This document shows, piece by piece, positions 57,870-64,000 of a stretch of DNA of 64,000 bases. The stretch lies in contig NC_080428.1 in assembly GCF_029873635.1 (NCBI RefSeq), positions 63,421,957 through 63,485,956 on the forward strand. The letters run 5' to 3'. The position numbers and the translations under genes were made by a program. A model generated the notes under the pieces. The model was not told the DNA's origin, searched no databases, and saw nothing but the letters and a program-made list of their open reading frames with translations. Every line of letters begins with the position of its first letter. Position 1 is the first letter of the stretch. This stretch comes from Malania oleifera (Eukaryota; Streptophyta; Magnoliopsida; Santalales; Ximeniaceae).

Positions 57870-60751
57870 TCATGTCAACTAATGGAAATAAATATTATGT
57901 TTCATTTGTTGATAATTTTAGCAAATTTACATGGTCATTTCAAATCCCAAGCAAATGTAATGTCATGTAAATTTTTTTCTCATATCAAAAACTTGTTGAA
58001 CGTCAATTTAATTGTAAGGTAAAATCTATGCAAACTGATTGGGGTGGGGAGTATCGCTCTCTTCACACCTATTTTGCAAATATTCGCATTCAACACCGAA
58101 TCACATACGCCCTTATGTCCCAACAAAATGGGTCCGTTGAACAGAAACACTGTCACATTGTTGAAACATGTCTCTCACTCTTATCCCATAGTCATCTTCC
58201 TCACACCTATTGGCATGATGCTTTTCTTATGGCCACATGTCTCATTAATCACCTACCCACCACCCCTCTTGGCATTTCACCATTTGAAAAACTGTACAAA
58301 TATGCTCTTGATTTTTCATCTCTAAAAATATTTGGGTGTCCTTGTTCCCTTTTTCTTCGACTGTTCAATTGCCACAAACTTGACTTCAGATCAAAACACC
58401 GCGTCTTTATTGGCTATAGCAGCTCACACCAAGGATTCAAGTGCCTTGATACTTCCATTAGCAAGTTATTTGTTTCACGGCATGTGATCTTCGATGAAGG
58501 GTCTTTGCCTTTTGCAAGCCCAGACGCAAACCCAACTTAGCCTCAATTAAGCCCACATATAACTCTCATGTTTACTCTCTTAAGAAATGACATAAATCAA
58601 AGCCCACATCTACCGATATCACCACAAAATGACCTGTCACAGGCCACAAACTCATTAACCCCAACGACACCGTTTCAAAAAAATCACCCAATATCTTCAT
58701 CTTCCTTGTTACCTCCTTCTCCTTCTTCAAACATTTCACCACCTAAATAAACTCATCTTTTCTACCCAGCGACTCTGCTCTCACCACATAACCACACCAA
58801 TAACCAACTACAAGAACTCTTTGAGCACCATCCTCATTGAATGGTAACATGATCTCAGAACAATATCGTGAAACCAAAGAAGCATACAGATGGAACCGTT
58901 CAGTATCCACCGCCACAATCTTTTCTTGTAATAGGTAAGGTTCTAGAATCATCTACCTGTTATATGGAAGCTTTCAAGCACAGTGAATTGCGTGCAGCCA
59001 TGGATGAAGAATTCACTGCGCTAATGGGGAATGGAACGTGGTCCTTAGTTCTTGCCAAACCTGGTCTCAATGTCCTCGGCTCCATGTGAATTTTCAAATC
59101 CAAGCGCAAGTCCAATGACTCTCTTGAACAGAGAAATGCGAGACTCGTTGCCAAAGAGTATCACCAACAACAAGAAATTGACTTCGATGACACGTTCAGC
59201 TCTGTGACAAAGCCCATCATCATTCGGATCATGCTAAGTTGTGCTGTGTCAAACTAGTGGCTGATCCATCAAATTGATATAAAAAAATGCCTTCCTTCAC
59301 GGCAACTTGACTGAAGAGGTTTACATGCAACACCTCATGGCTATGTGATCATATTTGTCAACTACACAAGGTCCTATACGAACTAAAACAGACTCCAAAA
59401 GCCTGGTACCATTGACTACAAGAGCATCTACTCTCTCTCGACTTTGTGAACTCATGCTTCGATACTTCTTTTTCATTTGCAAACAAGGGTCAAATTCATT
59501 ATTTCTCCTTATATATGTCGATGATATTCTGATCACTGGGTCTAGCCCACTGGCCATCTCACAATTGATCACAAATTTGAGTCAAGAATTTGCTGTAAAA
59601 GACCTCGGGCACCTAAAATATTTTCTGGGTGTGGAAGCACAAAAACTTGTCGAAGGTCTTCTCCTTTTGCAAAGCCAGTACATCTACAATCTTCTCTAAT
59701 GGACAAAAAATCTGGATGCCAATCCATTTTCTTCTCCAATGTCTTCTTCTCATAAATTATCATTGTTCTCGGGTGCCACTTACTCAGATCCTTTAAATTA
59801 CCAAAGTGTAGTGGTGCGTTACAATATCTATCACTAACTCGGCCGGATATCTCATTTGCAGTTAATAAAGTCTCCCAATTCATGCACAAACCCACTGAAG
59901 AACACTAGACATCCGTCAAAAGGATACTTCGGTATCTAAAGTTTTCAATCAATTTTGGACTCCTTATTCGGCCAAGCAAGTCAACACAACTATCTATCTA
60001 CTCCGATGCCGACTGGGCGGGTTGCCCGGATGATCAAAAGCCCACCTCGGGTTTCTGTATTTATTTTGGTGACAAATTAGTCTCATGGAGCTCTAAGAAA
60101 CAACCAACTGTGGCACGTTCAAGCACTGAAGCGGAGTACCGTGTGGTTGCACATGCCACAACTGAGTTACTTTTGGTACAATCCTTGATGCATGAAATTG
60201 GTATTGTTTTAGCCCAATGTCCAATCCCATGGTGTGACAACATTGGTGCCACATATCTCACGGCAAGTCTAGTATTCCATGCACAAACTAAACATGTGGA
60301 GATAGACTACCATTTTGTCTGGGAAAAAGTTCAACGAGAAACTTTTGAAGTTCGCTTCATTTCAAGTAAAGACTAGCTCACTGATGGTCTCACTAAACCA
60401 ATCATGTCAGCAAGATTTGCCTTCCTACGAGACAAGCTCAACGTGAATTCATCCCCGCTGAACTTGATGGGGCATATTATGGAAAGAAATACTGCAGTAG
60501 ATCACGGCAAATCAAGTGTAACCGCACCTTGATTCCAAGAGTCCCCAATTGCTACAAAATTATTTTCTTTCCATGTATATCGCATTAATACATTTCCTTG
60601 TTTATAGTTTCTTATAAATCCGATTCTATGGACATTACACAGTTGTAAACAAATCCTCAACAATTGTACAGTTACTAATATAAATATACATCATCTCTCG
60701 CTGCATAAATAGCAGAGTTTCCAACATTCTTGTTTTATCTTTCAAAGTTCA
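57870..60751 (+). mobile_element. Ty1-copia remnant (B) joined to XTH copy C
   Basis: A fossil copia element whose 5' LTR, gag, protease and early integrase are missing. It has an integrase core (about 57870-58540; QTDWGGEYRSL, ALMSQQNGSVEQKH and KIFGCPC segments) and reverse transcriptase (about 58970-59700; LLIYVDDILITGSS and VKDLGHLKYFLGVE). RNase H (about 59990-60390; ARSSTEAEYRVVAHA and WCDNIGATYL) and a purine-rich cttgatggggcat follow. The probable 3' LTR runs from about 60474 to 60751. The coding region carries several interruptions. It begins exactly at the break in XTH exon 2. Confidence 0.88.
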
Positions 60752-60809
60752 TACAATGCAAGTAAAATTGGTTGAATTCTACTAAAATTTGAAGTAGGTA
60801 AGGAAGTCA
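60752..60809. repeat. Inverted copy of sequence upstream of XTH D
   Basis: The reverse complement reads gacttccttacctacttcaa and on through aattcaaccaattttacttg. It matches the plus strand at about 62980-63040 (gacttccttacctacttcaa, then gttcaaccaaatttatttg) with few mismatches. It is therefore a small inverted duplicate lying between copies C and D. Confidence 0.75.
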
Positions 60810-60816
60810 CGAGTCA

Positions 60817-60945
60817 TGACCTCGTCGACGAGGGTGCAGGTTCGTCGACAAAATTTCTATAGGACTCATCGACGAGGTGACGTGTCTCGTCGATGAATCC
60901 TGTCTTATAAATAGCTGAAACTTGGATTTTTAACATAATTTTCTT
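60817..60945 (+). repeat. Tekay LTR fragment (palindromes plus TATA)
   Basis: It contains TCGTCGACGA-type repeats, gaggtgacgtgtctcgtcga and a TATAAATA box (about 60905), closely matching the U3/R part of the Tekay LTRs (for example about 30300-30375). Only this ~130-bp piece is present. Confidence 0.75.
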
Positions 60946-60948
60946 AGG

Positions 60949-61387
60949 AATTTAACCATATGTAGCTTACATGAAAACCATAAAAACTAATTATTTGTGG
61001 AGAGTTGGAAGACTTTATAAATGACATGATATAAAATATCACAAAGCCAAATTTATGAGTGTAAGATTTGGATTGGAATTTGATGGATGGATAGTGTTTT
61101 AAATTTTTATGTTCCCTTCCTAACTAATTAATTTATGATTGTAATTGCTTAAGTAATTTTTTAAAAAAAATTGATAGTTAATTATTAATTAGAAGCAAAT
61201 ATTAGAATTTAGTTGAGTAATATAGCCAAAAAATGGAATTAATATGATTGTAGAGGGTGTTACATGGTACGAATGAATGAATATATATATATACACACCA
61301 CGGTACTAAATAATGAATGAATAAATTAATTAAACGGGATTGAAGGCAGAAAAGAAAAACGAAAAAAAATGACTGGATCCTCTTCAA
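60949..61387. repeat. 3' flank of XTH copy D (duplicated unit)
   Basis: Homologous to the flanks of copies B and C from about 61005 onward. The first ~40 bases (cttaggaatttaaccatatg through acatgaaaaccata) instead match about 44329-44380. No gene is present. Confidence 0.8.
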
Positions 61388-62553
61388 TTAAGGCATGCTG
61401 GAGGTGCACTCTGGAGGGAGACCTTGTGGGAAGCGCTTCGTGTCCGTGCAATAATTGTAAATCATGTAGTTTTGCTGAACCCATTTTAGTCTTTCTCGAC
61501 TTGTAGAATCCAATTCCTGAGTGAGCCACGAATTCGCTGTACCAGAGGTTGAAGAAGATGGATGTGAACTACATGAAGATGCTCCGGATGAACACACACA
61601 AGCATCAGCATTGTAATTCCTGTAGGAGGCGGTGAAGGGTGCTTGGGTCCAGTCTGCCTTCACCAGCCCACCTCTTGTGGCCCAATCATCCGCATTCCAA
61701 AGACTGGAGTATATTCTCATCGGCTGATTTTTAGGAAAGGGAACACCCATTGATTCCATGTTCTTGAATTCCCTAATAGGCGTGCCATCCACAGAGAAGC
61801 TGAAACAGAGACACGGTCAAGATGTTAAAAAACATAAATTTAGATTGAACTAGGTGTATATATAATTAATTTTGTCACATTAGTTGGGAGTACATATACT
61901 TACATTATGGCTTGAGGATTCCAGAGGATGGAATAGGTGTGAAAGTCAGCAGTGGGATCAAACCACAAATAGAATTGCTGCTCCCTGTTGCCTTTGCCTT
62001 GGCCGAAAACATTGGTATGAAGAATGTAGGGATCTCCACTCAAGTTCCCCAAGAATTCGAAGTCTATCTCGTCGTGGGTCGATCCTTGGGACGACAACTG
62101 CAGCACATACTTGATGCGTTAGTTAAACAAATCAACATTCCCAGGATGGTGATAAAGCTAAATTTTATCCTACCACTGAAATATTCCACATGTTTATTCC
62201 AAAATATTAATTAAAATTAAAAGCTGATTGAAAAGCTTGGACTAACTACTTACATAGTAGGCAGTGACGGTGCCTGCGGAGTTACCGGGGACAAGCTTGA
62301 GCTGCATGTCGATCTTGCCGAATAGGTACTCCTGCTTGGATTGAAAACCAGAGCCAGAGGCTTTGTCGAGGGAAAGGGTGAGAAGGTCGCCATTGTTGAG
62401 AATTTGAGCACGACCGTCTCCCCAAGTGATGTCAAAGTTCTCGTAGAAGTCGGTTGCAGACGAGAGGAGTACTACTGAAGAGCCGAACATAAGAGAGAAC
62501 AGCAGCATCTTCACAACATTTGAAGAAGAAAGCAGAGACGAAGCCATGGACAT
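61388..62553 (-). CDS. Xyloglucan endotransglucosylase/hydrolase (intact copy D)
   Basis: A secreted GH16 enzyme that cuts xyloglucan in the primary wall and rejoins the new end to another chain or to water. Three exons: 62553-62254, 62097-61904 and 61799-61388. Introns of 156 and 104 bp have GT-AG ends in phases 0 and 2, giving about 301 residues (family usually 280-300). Residues 1-33 form a signal peptide. The catalytic [11 protein letters not shown] box is at about 108-118 (nucleophile Glu110, acid/base Glu114), directly followed by the conserved NLS N-glycosylation site. The C-terminal XTH domain has [13 protein letters not shown] and ends in [18 protein letters not shown]. Motifs place it nearest group II (XTH22-25-like). 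The start could also be the ATG at 62547. One oddity is DACVC where the family and copy C have DACVW, adding an unpaired-looking cysteine. No stop or frameshift is seen. Confidence 0.93.
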
Positions 62554-62690
62554 GGTTGTACTAAGCACAGGGAGGAATTGGAATTTGTTGGTACCGACAA
62601 TACTGGGATTAAGAGGAAGGATGGTATTGGAGTGTGTTTGGGATGGAAGGTGTGTTGGGTTTTTTATACGAGAGGGAGGGAGGGAGAAGA
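62554..62690 (-). promoter_or_regulatory. XTH copy D core promoter and leader
   Basis: On the minus strand a TATAAAA box (plus-strand ttttata, 62662-62668) lies about 110 bases before the start codon. This fits a TATA box with a leader of roughly 80 bases. A (CTC)-rich pyrimidine stretch lies just upstream (about 62669-62690). Confidence 0.65.
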
Positions 62691-62769
62691 GGAAAGCGGC
62701 ATGAAGCTTCAGTTCAGCTGTGGACAGTTGGCATATGAATAGGGAAAAGTATAATAAAAGAGTTGGCAA

Positions 62770-63401
62770 AATGGAAATAGCAGTTGGCGTTATCTTTTAA
62801 CTCTGTAACGCGGTTTGGCATCATTTCCAGTTTTGGACACCCACTGGCTCTGGACTCGAGAGATAAAATTTTCTCTATGAAAAAAACCAGGGCCGTGGGC
62901 AACCCAATTAAAAGGCGAAACTGCAAGCAACAAAGCTGGGTTTGGCTGATATTCCCTTTTTTCCTTCTGTTAAAGACGAGACTTCCTTACCTACTTCAAA
63001 TTTTAATGAAGTTCAACCAAATTTATTTGCACTGTATTATACAGTTTGCTCAAATATTATATTTTCTGGTAACCACAAGATTTATTCCTAAAAATATGCT
63101 GTATGTAGCAACTTTTCATTTGAGCTAATACCTTCACACATAAGGTAGAATGGTTGAATGGCGTTCCCATTATTCCTCATGGATTAATTGATTTTCAAAG
63201 AGTTTCGAATACCATCATTTCAAATTTAGATAGCTTTTTTTTTTTTTTTTTTTTTGTAAGTGAGAATTTATAAAGAATGTCATAAAATATTTCAAAATCA
63301 ACATTATCAAACAAGTTTTGCAATGTTGGAGTAAAAAATACTTGCATGTAATTTTTTCGATCTCTAGGGAAGATTTTCCAAGTCGTGAAAACATATGATT
63401 T
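62770..63401. other. XTH upstream region, no further gene
   Basis: No gene is supported. About 62980-63040 is the parent of the inverted scrap at 60752-60809. A T-run of about 20 lies at 63235-63256. Confidence 0.5.
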
Positions 63402-64000
63402 TGTTGGATATGTGGCTCAATTTGAGTGGAACACGTGCGTTAAGAAAACATAGTGAAGCAAAGAACAAGGAAGGGGGCTACAGGAAGAAACCGTCGACAG
63501 TTGGCTCTTGGTATCAAATCATCAACGATTTTAGTCTTCACTATTGGGGCTTAGTATTAAACCATCAATGGTATTGCTCGGCGCAGGTCATAGATTTTGA
63601 ATTGGGAGATCAGTAGATTAGGAAATTTCAGAGAATTTTCCTTTGGGATTGCTACGGGAGTGTTTTAGATATAGTCTAAGCCTCCTATATGTATAGAATT
63701 GATATATAAACTATAATTATAACCCTTGATGTAAAGTTGACGATTTGATTGTGAAAATCGGCCGCTTGCTCCTGTCGACGTAGGTACATTGTCGAACCAC
63801 ATAAATTATTGTGTCTTTGATTTTATTGTTTTCCTTTATTCTCATTGTGATTGGTTGTTCCGTATATTCATCATTAGTTGCTTGCATTACTTGTTCTAAT
63901 TCGATTTATTGTTTTCTGCTATGCATTGGCATTCAGGCCACTCTACACAACAAATTGGTATCAAAGCCATTGGTTGTTGTCGCTGGGATTTTTTCTGCAA
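63402..64000 (+). mobile_element. Ty1-copia element start (LTR and PBS), runs off window
   Basis: A probable 5' LTR, 63402-63952, begins TGTTGGATAT and ends CACAACA. It is followed by the primer-binding site aattggtatcaaagccattg. The R/U5 block (cgacgtaggtacattgtcga, then accacataaatt at about 63776-63808) is characteristic of Tnt1/Ale-type copia LTRs. Only about 45 bases of the internal region lie in the window, so completeness cannot be judged. Confidence 0.72.

Noticed and set aside
57529-58022. Plus-strand 117- and 118-codon frames over XTH copy C
   Set aside because: Antisense of XTH exon 2 with its GT-AG intron and catalytic box; the same shadows recur over copy D at 61884-62214.
58743-58952. 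Minus-strand 69-codon frame
   Set aside because: Antisense of the copia linker between integrase and reverse transcriptase.

Overview
This window looks like nuclear DNA of a flowering plant, probably a woody or long-lived eudicot. It has GT-AG introns, a plant-specific xyloglucan endotransglucosylase/hydrolase (XTH) family, and a dense pile of Tekay/Del, Athila, SIRE-like and Ale/Tnt1-like LTR retrotransposons plus a Mutator-like element. Only one gene looks intact and host-owned: an XTH on the minus strand at 61388-62553. Almost everything else is transposon or transposon-broken host sequence. No rRNA, tRNA or CRISPR array was seen.

Layout, left to right. 1-1570: unassigned repeat-like DNA with a LINE RNase-H scrap and a hAT-like end. 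1570-4300: a minus-strand Ty1-copia remnant. 4311-5172: a probable solo LTR. 5557-5631: the tail of a first XTH copy (A). 6081-25990: a Tekay-type Ty3 element with both LTRs and a 5-bp target duplication (aatat). It is split by a second Tekay element on the opposite strand (10155-19186, duplication tctac) and by a solo LTR of that second family (20386-22161, duplication ttggc). 26206-26804: XTH copy B, dead and cut in exon 2 where an Athila 5' end begins (26805-29444). 29445-32117: an LTR fragment and a further solo LTR (duplication gtatg). 32469-41379: a third Tekay element, minus strand. 41411-43674: a SIRE/Maximus-like solo LTR (duplication attag).

44563-56560 is the most unusual part. It is a ~12-kb Mutator-like DNA transposon with terminal inverted repeats, a 9-bp target duplication (gcccccttg) and ladders of 28-29-bp palindromes just inside both ends. 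It carries a MURA-type transposase gene (three frameshifts) and a plant mobile domain (PMD, MAIN-like) gene with two introns. Beyond those lie a 149-bp tandem array, a captured host-gene tail resembling topoisomerase II, and LINE debris.

56725-62553 returns to the XTH cluster. Copy C is open but cut in exon 2, where a copia remnant (57870-60751) is joined to it. Copy D is complete. An inverted scrap of D's upstream region lies between C and D. At 63402 another copia element begins with an LTR and primer-binding site and runs off the window.

The history I infer is an ancestral tandem array of at least four group II XTH genes. Retrotransposon insertion and illegitimate recombination expanded it and destroyed all but one copy, and the Mutator-like element landed between copies B and C.
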